From positions 124,001 to 188,000 of the forward strand of contig NZ_BACI01000120.1 in NCBI RefSeq assembly GCF_000225505.1: a DNA stretch of 64,000 nucleotides, in the 5' to 3' direction. Made by a program: the position numbers and the translations under genes. The notes below the pieces were generated by a model. That model had not been told where the DNA came from. It ran no database searches and worked only from the letters and a program-made list of their open reading frames with translations. The stretch is from Gordonia alkanivorans NBRC 16433 (GTDB taxonomy: Bacteria > Actinomycetota > Actinomycetes > Mycobacteriales > Mycobacteriaceae). This document shows, piece after piece, positions 26,541 through 36,380 of the stretch (the first letter of the stretch is position 1; each line of letters opens with the position of its first letter).

Positions 26541-27632
26541 ATGTACGTCAGCGACCTCGGCGAGCAATGGCATGCAGCGCGGCTGAAACCCGCCCTCGCG
26601 CATCTCGACTCCGCATCCGCCGGGCGATCGTCGTACGGCGTGATCGGCGCGATGACCGCTCACCTGTGGCGTGAGACCGAACGTGGCTCCTACGTCGCCG
26701 CCGACGACCGCGCCGAGGAAATCGCCCGCGACACACGCAATCTGGCCGCCCTGATCGGGCACACGCCCGACGAGATCATCTTCCGCGAGAGCGCCCGTGC
26801 AGCCCTGCGCGCCCTGCTCACCAACTGGAGTCTCCCCGTCACCTCGACGGTGTGGGTGGCGAAGAACGAGTTCGGTCCCAACCTCGAGGAGTTCGAGCGT
26901 CGCGGCTATGCCGTCCGCACGATGCCCGACGCCGACGTCTACGGCCACGTCGACACCGATGCGCTCGAGAACATGCTGCAGTTCGAGCAACCCGACTTCA
27001 TCCACATCTGCCACATCGGGTCGATGTCCGGCGCGGTGCAGCCGGTCGCGCGGATCGTCGAGCTGGCCCACCGCGTCGGCGTGCCGGTGGTGGTCGACAT
27101 GGCCCAATCCGTCGGGCACGTCCCCACCGTCACCGGCGCCGATGTCGTCTACGGCACCAGCCGCAAGTGGCTGGCCGGCCCGCGCGGTGTCGGTTTCGTC
27201 GCGGTGCGCCGAGACTCCCTGCGACCGGTCGAGATCGACGGATCCGACGCATTCATCGCCGGCCGCCTCGGACTCGGCATCGCGGTTCGCGAACTGCTCG
27301 ACGTCGGACAGCAGCGGGTCTTCCGCGAGCTGGCGATGATCGGCAGGGTCACCCGCGAGCGACTGCACGGCATCGCGAGCTGGGAGGTCGTCGAACCGCT
27401 CGACGAGCCGTCGGCGATCGTGACCCTCGCGCCGCCGCCCGGGTGGCAGTTCGAGGACGTCGCCACCGCACGGGAGAAGCTGCTCTCGCTCGGCATCCTG
27501 GTCACCGCGGCGGGCACCTGGCGCGCACCCCTGGCGGCCGAGACGCCGGTCCTACGCCTCAGCCCGCATCTCGACGCGCAGCGCGAAGACCTCGACCGTC
27601 TCGCAGATGCGTTGCGCACCATGGGGTATTGA
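26541..27632 (+). CDS. Class V aminotransferase-fold PLP enzyme, EgtE-like
   Basis: A 363-residue fold-type I PLP enzyme. The cofactor lysine is Lys209 in TSRKWLAGPRGVGF, with the aspartate of VVVDMAQSVGHV upstream. Length and blocks (LDSASAGR, GSYVAA, GPNLEEFE, EPSAIVTLAP, LRLSPHLD) resemble M. tuberculosis EgtE. That enzyme is the C-S lyase that releases ergothioneine from its sulfoxide conjugate. However, egtA-D are not adjacent, so the assignment rests on similarity alone. A cysteine desulfurase or kynureninase-like role is the main alternative. glpD converges 11 bases downstream. Confidence 0.6.
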   Translation: MYVSDLGEQWHAARLKPALAHLDSASAGRSSYGVIGAMTAHLWRETERGSYVAADDRAEEIARDTRNLAALIGHTPDEIIFRESARAALRALLTNWSLPVTSTVWVAKNEFGPNLEEFERRGYAVRTMPDADVYGHVDTDALENMLQFEQPDFIHICHIGSMSGAVQPVARIVELAHRVGVPVVVDMAQSVGHVPTVTGADVVYGTSRKWLAGPRGVGFVAVRRDSLRPVEIDGSDAFIAGRLGLGIAVRELLDVGQQRVFRELAMIGRVTRERLHGIASWEVVEPLDEPSAIVTLAPPPGWQFEDVATAREKLLSLGILVTAAGTWRAPLAAETPVLRLSPHLDAQREDLDRLADALRTMGY

Positions 27633-27643
27633 GCGCGGAGCGC

Positions 27644-29173
27644 TCAGCCCAAGACCCGACCCACGATCTTCTCGATCTCCGGTCGTGCCAGATCGGCGCC
27701 GCGCCGGACCAGGCCGATCCGTGTCCGCCGGTGCAGGACATCGTCGACGCCGACCGCGCCTTCGTGCGTGACCGCGAACTCGATCTCGGCGCGGGTGACG
27801 TCGATGCCGGGGGCGATCGGATCCAGCGGTCGGTCCACCGTGGCCGTCTCGACGACCGTCGGGGCCTCCCCGCCGAGGCGCGCCACCAGCGACGCCGGGA
27901 GTCCCTTCTCGCGCGGGTCGCGCAGGGCTCCGACCAGCGCGGTCGTGGTGGTGACACACTCACCCGCGGTCAGATCGGTGGTGGTCAGGGCGGCGTCGAC
28001 CGCGTCCTCCGCCATCCGGCGGTAGGTCGTGAGCTTGCCGCCGAGCACGGTCACCAGTCCGTCGCCGCGAACCCGGACGTGGTGCCGGCGCGAGACATCG
28101 GCGAGGCCGTCTGATTCGGCGCCGGGGGTCCCGCGTTCGTCGATGAGCGGCCGCAGACCGGCGTAGACGCCGATGATGTCGGAGCGGTCGAGGGTCCGGG
28201 TCAGGGCGGGGTTGATCGCATCGAGCAGGAAGTCGATTTCGGAGTCGTCCGGTGTCGGCACATCGGGAATCGCGCCCGGCGCCGCGACGTCGGTGAGGCC
28301 GATGTAGACCCGACCCAACTGTGCGGGTAGTGCGAAGACGTACCGGGACAACGACTTTCCGACCGGGACGGTCAGTGCGGCGGTCGGGTTCCCCAGGGCC
28401 GTCGCGTCGACGACGAGATGGGTTCCGCGGCTGGGTTGGACGGCGATCGAGTCGTCGACCGCGCCGGACCAGACGCCGGTGGCGTTCACGACCATCCGCG
28501 CGCCGACGTCGAAGCTCTCACCCGTGAACACATCGCTGAGCGTGGCACCGCGCCCGTCGACCCGGTCGGCGCGCGTGTACGTGCAGATCAGCGCACCGTA
28601 GGCGGCCGCGGTGCGCGCCACGGCGACGACGAGCCGGGCGTCGTCGATCAGCTGCCCGTCGGTGGTCGAGATCCCGCCGCGGAGTCCGGCCGGCGACAGG
28701 GTCGGGCAACGGCCGAGGGTCTCCATGACCGACAGTCGCGACGGCGGCGGCAACAGCGCACTCGGCGTTCCGGCGTTGCGGCGCAACAGATCTGCCGCAC
28801 GCATCCCGAATCGCAGCACCGAGCTCTGCCGTTCACCGCGGTCGGGGAGGATCTGTCTGAGCGGAGAGATCAGATGTGGCGCAATGGATGTCATCAGGTG
28901 ATGGCGTTCGACGGCACTCTCCCGGGCGATCCGGAGATCACCTTTCGCGAGATACCGCAGACCACCGTGTACGAGTTTGCTGCTCCAGCGTGACGTACCG
29001 GTGGCCAGGTCGCCCTGCTCGACGAGGGCGACCCGCAGGCCGCGGGTGGCCGCGTCGAGAGCGACACCCGCGCCGGTGATCCCGCCACCGATCACCAGCA
29101 GATCGAGGGGCCCAACACTCGATGCCATCGACTCCAGAGCGCGACCGCGGGTCCGCGCGGACAACGTGGCCAT
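27644..29173 (-). CDS. glpD: Glycerol-3-phosphate dehydrogenase, FAD-dependent
   Basis: A 509-residue flavoenzyme oxidising sn-glycerol 3-phosphate to dihydroxyacetone phosphate at the membrane. The FAD-binding motif VIGGGITGAGVALDAATRG is near residues 27-45, and the GlpD signature GTSRWSSKLVHGGLRYL follows at about 60-76. A C-terminal domain contains TVLGGKLTTYRRMAEDAVD. It is followed in the same direction by nothing in this operon and preceded by a TetR gene 13 bases upstream. The order glpD-TetR plus a nearby diacylglycerol kinase matches the glpD1 locus of M. tuberculosis. Confidence 0.95.
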   Translation of the reverse strand: MATLSARTRGRALESMASSVGPLDLLVIGGGITGAGVALDAATRGLRVALVEQGDLATGTSRWSSKLVHGGLRYLAKGDLRIARESAVERHHLMTSIAPHLISPLRQILPDRGERQSSVLRFGMRAADLLRRNAGTPSALLPPPSRLSVMETLGRCPTLSPAGLRGGISTTDGQLIDDARLVVAVARTAAAYGALICTYTRADRVDGRGATLSDVFTGESFDVGARMVVNATGVWSGAVDDSIAVQPSRGTHLVVDATALGNPTAALTVPVGKSLSRYVFALPAQLGRVYIGLTDVAAPGAIPDVPTPDDSEIDFLLDAINPALTRTLDRSDIIGVYAGLRPLIDERGTPGAESDGLADVSRRHHVRVRGDGLVTVLGGKLTTYRRMAEDAVDAALTTTDLTAGECVTTTTALVGALRDPREKGLPASLVARLGGEAPTVVETATVDRPLDPIAPGIDVTRAEIEFAVTHEGAVGVDDVLHRRTRIGLVRRGADLARPEIEKIVGRVLG

Positions 29174-29186
29174 CAGCAGGACGTCC

Positions 29187-29768
29187 TCATGGCGCGGGCC
29201 TCAGATAGCCGGCGATGACGCCGTGGAGTTCGGTGCTCCAGCCCTCGGCGAGGATGTCCGACACCAGCGCCCCGGATTGCAGGAAGCTCTGCGCGATCAG
29301 CAGCACCATCGACGCCATCCGCTTGGCGTCACCGGCACGCACCTGCTTGCGTCCCTGCCCTTGGGCCAGCATGTCCGCCAGCAATGCGAGCACACCCTGC
29401 TGACTGGTGCCGAGGCGTTCGAAGACGTACGGCGCCATGAAGTCCCGCTGTTCACGCCACAGGGACGAGATGAGGTCGCTGTCGCGCAGCGCCCCGACCA
29501 CCGTCACCACCTGGTCGGCGAGTGCGTCGAGGTCCTGCGGCTCGCCGCGCTCACCGATCACGTGGTCGACGATGGTGAGAACCTCACGGGTGAGCAGATC
29601 GCGGATGATCTCGGTGATGTCGGGCCAGCGCCGATAGACGGTGGGTCGGCTCACCCCTGCTTGGCGGGCGACCTCGGAGACGGTCACCTTGCGGCCGCCA
29701 CTACGCAGCAGGCAGACCCTGGCCGCGTCCAGAACGAGATCCCCGATCTCCTCGTTACGGATTGACAT
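29187..29768 (-). CDS. TetR-family transcriptional regulator of the glpD/dagK locus
   Basis: A 193-residue repressor. The N-terminal helix-turn-helix is at about residues 25-46 (VTVSEVARQAGVSRPTVYRRW), and an all-helical ligand domain follows. It is transcribed with glpD (13-base gap) and divergently from the lipid kinase gene. A palindrome at 29774-29786 next to its start suggests autoregulation and control of both directions. The ATG at 29768 is preferred; a GTG at 29780 lies inside the palindrome. The ligand is not readable; a glycerolipid intermediate would fit the context. Confidence 0.85.
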   Translation of the reverse strand: MSIRNEEIGDLVLDAARVCLLRSGGRKVTVSEVARQAGVSRPTVYRRWPDITEIIRDLLTREVLTIVDHVIGERGEPQDLDALADQVVTVVGALRDSDLISSLWREQRDFMAPYVFERLGTSQQGVLALLADMLAQGQGRKQVRAGDAKRMASMVLLIAQSFLQSGALVSDILAEGWSTELHGVIAGYLRPAP

Positions 29769-29773
29769 GATGT

Positions 29774-29786
29774 GTAACACTGTAAC
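29774..29786. promoter_or_regulatory. Palindromic operator between TetR and diacylglycerol kinase genes
   Basis: GTAACACTGTAAC reads as GTNACA-N-TGTNAC with a single central base, a typical TetR-type half-site arrangement. It starts six bases before the TetR start codon and lies 30 bases before the kinase start. Confidence 0.5.
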
Positions 29787-29816
29787 GGATCACACAATCG
29801 GCGGGGGGCCGACCAC

Positions 29817-30743
29817 ATGACCATCCGACACGTCACCATCGTGGCCAGTCCGTATGCGCGGCACGGAGCCGGGCTACACGTGGCGCAGGACGCCGCCGGC
29901 CTCCTGAAAGCACAGAACGTCGCGGTCGACATCATCGTCGGGGAGGACATGGCCGATGCCGCCGACCTCGCCGGAAAGGCCGCTCGGGGAGACACGGACG
30001 TGTTGGCCATCACCGGCGGTGACGGCACCATCCGCCTCGCGGTCGAGGCCAGCATCGGTTCGGGCAAGCCACTCGCCGTCATCCCCGCCGGCAGCGGCAA
30101 CGACTTCGCCCGCAACCTGCACATCCCGCTCGACACCGCCGAAGCCGTCCAGGTGATCCTCGACGGCCACCGACGACCCGTCGACCTGGGCCGCGTCAGC
30201 TTCCCCGACGGCCGCACCGCCCTGTTCGCCACGGTCGCGGCCACCGGCTTCGACGCCGCGGTGACCGCGCGCGCCATCGACATGCGCCGGCCCCGGGGAC
30301 AGTCGCGGTACACGATCGCCGCATTGTTCGAGCTCATCGCCCTGCGGTCACGGCACTACCAGGTCCGCGTCGACGACGACACCGTCGAGGCCGACCTCAT
30401 CCTCGCCGCGATCGGGAACACCACCTCCTACGGCGGCGGCATGAAGATCACCCCGAAGGCATCGGTGTCCGACGGGCAGCTCGACGTCACGCTCGCGAAG
30501 ATTCCGCCGCGGTTCGCCCGGCCGACGCTTGCCCGCGTCTTCCCGAAGGTGTTCGCCGGCACGCACGTCGACCATCCGCTGGTGCAGACGATGCGCGGGG
30601 GCGAGGTTGAGCTCTACTGCGACCCGCCCGCGCTGGTGTCCGTCGACGGTGATCTCGTCGGTGAACTGCCCGCGGTGTTCGAGGCTGTCCCGCACGCGAT
30701 CGAGGTCTTCACGCCGCCGACGCCGGCACCGACGCCGAGCTGA
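29817..30743 (+). CDS. Diacylglycerol kinase-family lipid kinase
   Basis: A 308-residue DAGK_cat protein. The nucleotide-binding motif GGDGTI is near residues 66-71, followed by IPAGSGNDFARNL, RPVDLGR and TVAATGFDAAV. The late blocks GNTTSYGGGMKITP and YCDPPALVSVDGDLVGELP are those of the bacterial YegS/DgkB group and of M. tuberculosis Rv2252. It phosphorylates a diacylglycerol-type lipid with ATP, feeding phosphatidate back into phospholipid synthesis. Pairing with glpD and a shared TetR regulator points to glycerolipid turnover. Confidence 0.9.
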   Translation: MTIRHVTIVASPYARHGAGLHVAQDAAGLLKAQNVAVDIIVGEDMADAADLAGKAARGDTDVLAITGGDGTIRLAVEASIGSGKPLAVIPAGSGNDFARNLHIPLDTAEAVQVILDGHRRPVDLGRVSFPDGRTALFATVAATGFDAAVTARAIDMRRPRGQSRYTIAALFELIALRSRHYQVRVDDDTVEADLILAAIGNTTSYGGGMKITPKASVSDGQLDVTLAKIPPRFARPTLARVFPKVFAGTHVDHPLVQTMRGGEVELYCDPPALVSVDGDLVGELPAVFEAVPHAIEVFTPPTPAPTPS

Positions 30744-30765
30744 CGGGTACTGCTCCTCCCCGCGC

Positions 30766-32244
30766 CTACTTCTCCCCTCGCGCTGCCCACCACTCCCCGA
30801 GCGCCTGTTCGGCCTCCTCGTGGCTGAGCGGTCCGCGGTCCAGCCGGAGTTCTTTCAGATACCGCCAGGCCTGGCCGACGATCGGTCCGGGCGGGACACC
30901 GAGCATCTCCATGATCGCGTTGCCGTCGAGGTCGGGGCGGACCTTCTCCAGGTCCTCGGCCTCCTTGAGGGCTGCGATCCGCTGTTCGAGGTTGTCGTAG
31001 TTCTGCTGTAGCCGGCGGGCGCGTCGCTTGTTCCGCGTCGTGCAGTCGGCACGCACCAGCTTGTTGAGACGGTCCAGCAGGGGACCGGCGTCGTTGACGT
31101 AGCGCCGTACGGCCGAGTCGGTCCAGGCACCGTCGCCGTAGCCGTGGAACCGCAGGTGCAGGAACACCAGGTCCGCGACGTCGGAGACGACGGCCTTCGG
31201 ATACTTCAGCGCCCGCATCCGCTTGCGCACCATCTTGGCACCGACCACCTCGTGGTGGTGGAAGCTGACACCGCCGCCGGGTTCGTGGCGCCGGGTCGCG
31301 GGCTTGCCGATGTCGTGCAGCAGTGCCGCCCAGCGCAGGACGAGGTCGGGATCGCCCTCCTCGAGGTCGATCGCCTGCTTCAGCACGGTGAGTGAGTGCT
31401 GGTAGACGTCCTTGTGCTGGTGGTGCTCGTCGATGGTGAGCTTCATCCCGGGGATCTCGGGCATCACCCGTTCGGCCAGACCGGTTTCGACCATCGCGTC
31501 GATCGCGTCCAGGGGGAACTCCCCGCAGATGAGCTTGTCCAGCTCGGCGCGGACCCGTTCGGCGGTGATGCGGTCGATCTCACCGTTCATCTCGGTGATG
31601 GCCTGCCACACGCGTGGCGCGAGCCCGAATCCGAGCTGCGAGATGAAACGGACGGCGCGCAGCATGCGCAACGGATCGTCGCCGAAGGACTGTTCCGGTG
31701 TGGCCGGGGTGTCGATCATCCCGGCCAGCAACGCGGACATACCGTCGAGCGGATCACAGAAGTCCTCGGCGCCCGTCGCACCGATACGTACGGCCATCGC
31801 GTTGACGGTGAAGTCACGGCGGATCAGGTCGTCGTCGAGGGTCTCGCCGAAGGTGACCTCGGGATTCCGGCTGACCTGGTCGTAGCTGTCGGCACGGAAG
31901 GTGGTGATCTCGATCTGGTGCTCACCCTTGCGGATGCCGACCGTGCCGAACTCGATGCCGACATCCCAGAAGGCGTCGGCCCATCCCTTGAGGAGGCGGG
32001 ACACCTGCTCGGGACGAGCGTCGGTGGTGAAGTCCAGGTCGTTGCCCAGCCGACCCAGCACGGCGTCTCGCACCGAGCCACCGACCAGGTACAACTCATG
32101 ACCAGCCGCCGCGAACAACTCCCCGAGGGGAGCCAGGACGTCGTCGAGCTCCCGGAGCGCTATCGCCGCTGCAGCCAGCAGCCGCGTCTTGCGGTCCGGA
32201 TCCGACACCGACGGCCGTACATCCGACGGAGAAGAGTCATTCAC
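30766..32244 (-). CDS. pcnA: CCA tRNA nucleotidyltransferase
   Basis: A 492-residue class II nucleotidyltransferase adding or repairing the 3' CCA of tRNAs. The catalytic head contains YLVGGSVRDAVLGR and LDFTTDA (two carboxylates). RRDFTVNAMAVR and the ERVRAELDKLI block follow. A C-terminal HD domain carries LLHDIGKPATRRHEPGGGVSFHHHE. Length and domain order match mycobacterial PcnA (Rv3907c), which also sits divergently beside the MutT4-like gene. Confidence 0.95.
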   Translation of the reverse strand: MNDSSPSDVRPSVSDPDRKTRLLAAAAIALRELDDVLAPLGELFAAAGHELYLVGGSVRDAVLGRLGNDLDFTTDARPEQVSRLLKGWADAFWDVGIEFGTVGIRKGEHQIEITTFRADSYDQVSRNPEVTFGETLDDDLIRRDFTVNAMAVRIGATGAEDFCDPLDGMSALLAGMIDTPATPEQSFGDDPLRMLRAVRFISQLGFGLAPRVWQAITEMNGEIDRITAERVRAELDKLICGEFPLDAIDAMVETGLAERVMPEIPGMKLTIDEHHQHKDVYQHSLTVLKQAIDLEEGDPDLVLRWAALLHDIGKPATRRHEPGGGVSFHHHEVVGAKMVRKRMRALKYPKAVVSDVADLVFLHLRFHGYGDGAWTDSAVRRYVNDAGPLLDRLNKLVRADCTTRNKRRARRLQQNYDNLEQRIAALKEAEDLEKVRPDLDGNAIMEMLGVPPGPIVGQAWRYLKELRLDRGPLSHEEAEQALGEWWAARGEK

Positions 32245-32423
32245 GGCTTGCCACCCTACCGTCGTCGCCCGCGGCTTCGACGCCGTGGAGGAGGCCGGAC
32301 CACGGGCCGAGTCGTGGCCACCTGTCGATATCCGTCGTACACCGTGTCCGCCCGTTCCGTGGCCGGTGTCGACATCCTCCCCGCACTACGAGGCGTCCGG
32401 GCAAACTGCAGGTGACCAGCCGC

Positions 32424-32429
32424 TAGCAT
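32424..32429 (+). promoter_or_regulatory. -10 element of the Nudix hydrolase gene (leaderless)
   Basis: TAGCAT is followed by six bases and the GTG at 32436. Confidence 0.5.
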
Positions 32430-32435
32430 CGTGGA

Positions 32436-33635
32436 GTGTCCACCGATTCCTCGACCAACCCTTCAGACGTCAGCGACGTCTCGTCGGGTTCGCATGGGGA
32501 CGGTGGCGGACATGCAGGTCAGAATCCCGCCGGCCAGGGGCGTCGCACCCGGCGCGGTCGCCGGCGTCGAGGCCGCCGCAAGGGCGAGGGTCGCGGAACG
32601 ACCGCGGCGCACAACAACGGTGGTCACGCCGCCGCCGGTCACAAACAGTCCGGTTCCAAGCAGAACGGCCCCAAACAGAACGGCCACAAACCGGGCTCCC
32701 ACAAGCAGCACAACCCGGCCACGTCGCCGGCGCCGTCGACCGGCCGGCCCACCCCGAACGACCTCGTCCGCGCCCGCACCGCCGATCCCGCCTGCCCCGA
32801 CCCCGTCGAGGCCGAGTCGGTGGAGAAGCTCCCCGTCGACCCCGACCGAGCCCGCCCGAAGGTCACGCCGCCGAAGCCTTCCGACATGGCCACGGTCACG
32901 GCGACCATCACCACCAAGGGCCTGACCCAGACGACGACGGGCAAGGCCGGTAAGGGCCGCCGCCGCTCCTCACGGGCGGATCGCACCGCCGACCGGTCCG
33001 ACGATCGCACCAACACCGAGAAGCTCCGGACCGTGCGGGAGACGTCGGCCGGCGGACTCGTCGTCTCCGACCTCGGTCTGCCGATCGACGAGCTGTCCGC
33101 CGCGCTGATCGGCCGGGTGGATCGTCGCGGCCGGATGATGTGGTCGCTGCCCAAGGGCCACATCGAAACCGGCGAGACCGCCGAGCAGACCGCGATCCGT
33201 GAGGTCGAGGAGGAGACCGGGATCCTGGGCACGGTCGTCGCGCCGCTGGGCAAGATCGACTACTGGTTCGTGAGCGAGGGTCGTCGCATCCACAAGACCG
33301 TGCACCACTACCTCCTGCGTTGTGTCGGCGGCGAATTGTCCGACGCCGACTACGAAGTCAGCGAGGTGGCCTGGGTGCCGTTGCACGAGTTGCCGCGTCG
33401 CCTCACGTACTCTGACGAGCGGCGACTCGCCCGGATGGCCCGCGGCGTGATCGCCGATCTCGCCGCCGACCCGACCCGACTCGCCCAGTCCGAGGCCGAC
33501 AGCATTCGCACCGAACCCAACGCCTATGAGAAAGCCGCCGCAGCGCGCAATCAGCGCCGCAACGAGCCCCCGCCCCCGGCTCGTCCGCGCCGGCGACGAC
33601 GCCGTCCCCGACGGCCCGCGGCCGCCGATGGCTGA
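32436..33635 (+). CDS. Nudix hydrolase with long basic N-terminal extension (MutT4-like)
   Basis: A 399-residue protein. The first about 190 residues are low-complexity, rich in basic residues, glycine, asparagine and proline (tracts such as [16 protein letters not shown] and [10 protein letters not shown]), and look disordered and nucleic-acid-binding. The Nudix domain (about 200-340) has the box [20 protein letters not shown] at about residues 240-259, with the REVEEE core intact. Mycobacterial MutT4 (Rv3908) is shorter, so the extension is lineage-specific. Substrates of the family include oxidised nucleotides. The next gene overlaps its stop by eight bases, so translation is coupled. Confidence 0.88.
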   Translation: MSTDSSTNPSDVSDVSSGSHGDGGGHAGQNPAGQGRRTRRGRRRRGRRKGEGRGTTAAHNNGGHAAAGHKQSGSKQNGPKQNGHKPGSHKQHNPATSPAPSTGRPTPNDLVRARTADPACPDPVEAESVEKLPVDPDRARPKVTPPKPSDMATVTATITTKGLTQTTTGKAGKGRRRSSRADRTADRSDDRTNTEKLRTVRETSAGGLVVSDLGLPIDELSAALIGRVDRRGRMMWSLPKGHIETGETAEQTAIREVEEETGILGTVVAPLGKIDYWFVSEGRRIHKTVHHYLLRCVGGELSDADYEVSEVAWVPLHELPRRLTYSDERRLARMARGVIADLAADPTRLAQSEADSIRTEPNAYEKAAAARNQRRNEPPPPARPRRRRRRPRRPAAADG

Positions 33636-36363
33636 GCCGCGGCTGTTGCCTGTCCGGTCCGGTCCGTTCTCTCGTCCTTCTCTCCGCCGATCCGAGCGAC
33701 GCCATGATCGTCGCGGCGGGATCATCGATCCGCGGGTGCAGGTCGTGATCGCGTTGGCCGCGGTGCTGGGGGTCGTCGCACTACTGCTGCTGCCGGGTGT
33801 CGCCGCACCGGCCTCCGCCGTACCCGAGACGAGTGCCACCGGGGCGAATCCCGCCCAGCAGTCGTCGCCGCGGTTCGCACGCATCGTCATCGACTCGATG
33901 TCGCCGTCGATCGTCACCACCACCAGCCGGCCGGTGGTGACGGTGAGCGGTCGTGTCGACAACATCGGCGACCGCTCGATCAGCAACCTGTCGATCCGCC
34001 TCGAACGCGGTGATGCCGTCGGGTCGGCCTCGGGACTCCGCACCCAGCTCGCCGACGACGATCCCGCGGTGGCCGTCGCCGGTCCGTTCGAGGCGCTCAG
34101 CGAGTCCCTCGCGCCGGGGGAGAGCGTCGGCTTCCGGATGTCGATGGCGCTGTCCGCCGGTTCCGGACCCGACGGCCAGGGACTCGGGATCTCCGCGACC
34201 GGCGTCTATCCGATGCAGGTCAACGTCAACGGCACCCCCGACTACGGCAACCCGGCCCAGGTCGCCGGTTCGCGCATGCTGCTGCCCGTGCTGTCGCTGC
34301 CGCCCGACGAGATCCGCGCCCGCGACTACGTCGACCCGACCGCCGACGAGACGGGTTCCCCGTCGGTGCCCGGGCTCGGGCCCGACGGTTCGGTCTCGGC
34401 TGATCTGGCCAGCCCGGCCCGGATGACGATGCTGTGGCCGATGGCCGCGCCGCCGCAGCTCGCACCCGGCGTCCTCGGCGGCAGCACCGAGCCCGTCCGG
34501 CTCATCAACGAGGACATGGCACGGTCGCTCGACACCGGCGGCCGGTTGAACGAACTGCTCAAGGCCTTGCAGAAGGTGGTCGGGGCACCGCCGCGCGAGC
34601 AGTCCGGACCACCGTCCTCCGAGCCCCCGGCAGAGAGCCCGGCCGAACCGGCCCCGGTCGCGGTGCCCGGCTCCGAGAAGCTCGCCGAGAGCATGTGCCT
34701 GGCCATCGACCCCGACCTCGTCGTGACCGTCCGCGCGATGTCCCTCGGCTATGAGGTGTCGACGAACCCGGCCGACCCGACCTCGGCCGCCCGGCCCGGC
34801 AACGGATCCGAGATCGCCGGCCGCTGGCTCGACGACCTGCGGTGGACCGCGAGCCGGATGTGCGTGGTGGCGTTGCCGTTCGCGCAGGCCGACCTGACGT
34901 CGCTCGCCCGGATCGGCAACACCGGACTCACCGAGGCGGCACTCCGCAAGCCCGCCGACATCGTCGACGCGATCCTGGGCGTGCGCAGCGTGCGAGGCCT
35001 GTCCGTGCCCGCGCTCGGCGCCATCGACGACGCCGGTGCGGACGCCCTGGCCGAGGCCGCGGTGACCTCGACCGCGCTCGCGTCGAACTCGGTCGTCCCC
35101 ACCGGCCGTCGCGACGACACCGGCCGCTACCGCGTCGGACGCCTCACCGCCCAGACCTTCGACGCACCCATCACGGCGTCACTCGCGGCGATCGGCACCG
35201 CACCGAGCACCCCGGCCCTCACCCCGGAATCGCAGCAGGTCGACCTCACCGACGAGTCGACGGGGAGTCGACGCCAGAGTGCGATCGCCGCGCTGGCCTA
35301 CCCGGCGATCGTCGCGCCGCAACCGGATTCGGCCGACGGTTCGAACCCCCGGATCCCGGTGGCGGGTCGCTCGGCGTTCCTCGTGCCCCCGACCTATTGG
35401 TCCCCGACGGTCGCGGATTCGGATGCACTCTTCGCGACCGCGCGCCTGCTGCTCGAGTCCGGTGCCGCGACGCCGACACCCCTGCCGTCCCTGGTGCAGG
35501 AACTGAACACCGCCGGCGCCACCGGCCGCCTGACCAACCCGCCGGGGGTGGGGCCCGTCGGTCGCGTCGGATCCGTCCTCACGTCGCAGGCGACCGCCGC
35601 CATCCGTCGAAACGTCGAGGACAGCTGGCAGTTCGAGGGCGCGCTGGTCCGGTCGGCCGATGTCGCGGCCACCCCGGAGCGGTACATGTCGCCGCTGCGC
35701 GAGGACCAGCTGCGTGCCATCAGGTCCCCTGATGTGGAGGGATCCGCGGTCTACACGCATCTGCGACGGCTGCAGGAGGAGCGCATCGACGCCGTGGCGT
35801 CGACCCTGCACCGCCTCGGTCAGTCCGTGACGATCCTCGACCCCGGCGGCCGGTACACCCTGGCCTCCGAACGCAGCCCGGTCCTGCTCGCGGTCCGCAA
35901 CGACCTCGCCCTGCCGGTTCGGGCCCGCCTGACCACCTCCGCGCCCGAGGGCATCGAGATCGGCGATCTCGGGGTGATCGAGATCCCCGCCCGCGGAACC
36001 CGGCAGATCCAGCTCCCCACACGCGGTGAGACCTCCGAGGCCATCACCATCGACATCCGGCTGGCCACGGTCACCGGTGTACCCCTCGGTCAGCCGATCA
36101 CCCTGCAGGTACACACCAACGCCTACGGCAAGCCGCTGTTCTACATCACCATCGTCGCCGGCGTGGCGCTCGTGCTGCTGACCGCACGCAGGCTGTGGCA
36201 CCGGTTCCGCGGTCAGCCCGACCCCGCCGACGCCGACCGTCCCGAACCCGACGAACTCGAGCGGATGCTGGCGGGAAGCGGGTATCAGGAGCGACGCCGT
36301 ACCCTGCAAGGCGAAGGTCGGCCACCCGGAGATGAGCCGGAAGACCACCCGCACGACCCCTGA
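33628..36363 (+). CDS. DUF6049-family membrane protein (Rv3909-like)
   Basis: A 911-residue protein with a basic cytosolic start and one hydrophobic helix at about residues 38-60. A long extracytoplasmic region of about 770 residues follows, then a second helix near 836-856 and an acidic cytosolic tail. It corresponds to Rv3909, between the MutT4 gene and murJ. The family accompanies MurJ in mycobacteria and related genera and is presumed to act in the cell envelope; no catalytic motif is seen. The ATG at 33628 overlaps the end of the Nudix gene, which is why it is preferred over earlier in-frame codons. Confidence 0.85.
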   Translation: MAEPRLLPVRSGPFSRPSLRRSERRHDRRGGIIDPRVQVVIALAAVLGVVALLLLPGVAAPASAVPETSATGANPAQQSSPRFARIVIDSMSPSIVTTTSRPVVTVSGRVDNIGDRSISNLSIRLERGDAVGSASGLRTQLADDDPAVAVAGPFEALSESLAPGESVGFRMSMALSAGSGPDGQGLGISATGVYPMQVNVNGTPDYGNPAQVAGSRMLLPVLSLPPDEIRARDYVDPTADETGSPSVPGLGPDGSVSADLASPARMTMLWPMAAPPQLAPGVLGGSTEPVRLINEDMARSLDTGGRLNELLKALQKVVGAPPREQSGPPSSEPPAESPAEPAPVAVPGSEKLAESMCLAIDPDLVVTVRAMSLGYEVSTNPADPTSAARPGNGSEIAGRWLDDLRWTASRMCVVALPFAQADLTSLARIGNTGLTEAALRKPADIVDAILGVRSVRGLSVPALGAIDDAGADALAEAAVTSTALASNSVVPTGRRDDTGRYRVGRLTAQTFDAPITASLAAIGTAPSTPALTPESQQVDLTDESTGSRRQSAIAALAYPAIVAPQPDSADGSNPRIPVAGRSAFLVPPTYWSPTVADSDALFATARLLLESGAATPTPLPSLVQELNTAGATGRLTNPPGVGPVGRVGSVLTSQATAAIRRNVEDSWQFEGALVRSADVAATPERYMSPLREDQLRAIRSPDVEGSAVYTHLRRLQEERIDAVASTLHRLGQSVTILDPGGRYTLASERSPVLLAVRNDLALPVRARLTTSAPEGIEIGDLGVIEIPARGTRQIQLPTRGETSEAITIDIRLATVTGVPLGQPITLQVHTNAYGKPLFYITIVAGVALVLLTARRLWHRFRGQPDPADADRPEPDELERMLAGSGYQERRRTLQGEGRPPGDEPEDHPHDP

Positions 36364-36380
36364 TCGAGCACTGAACGAGG

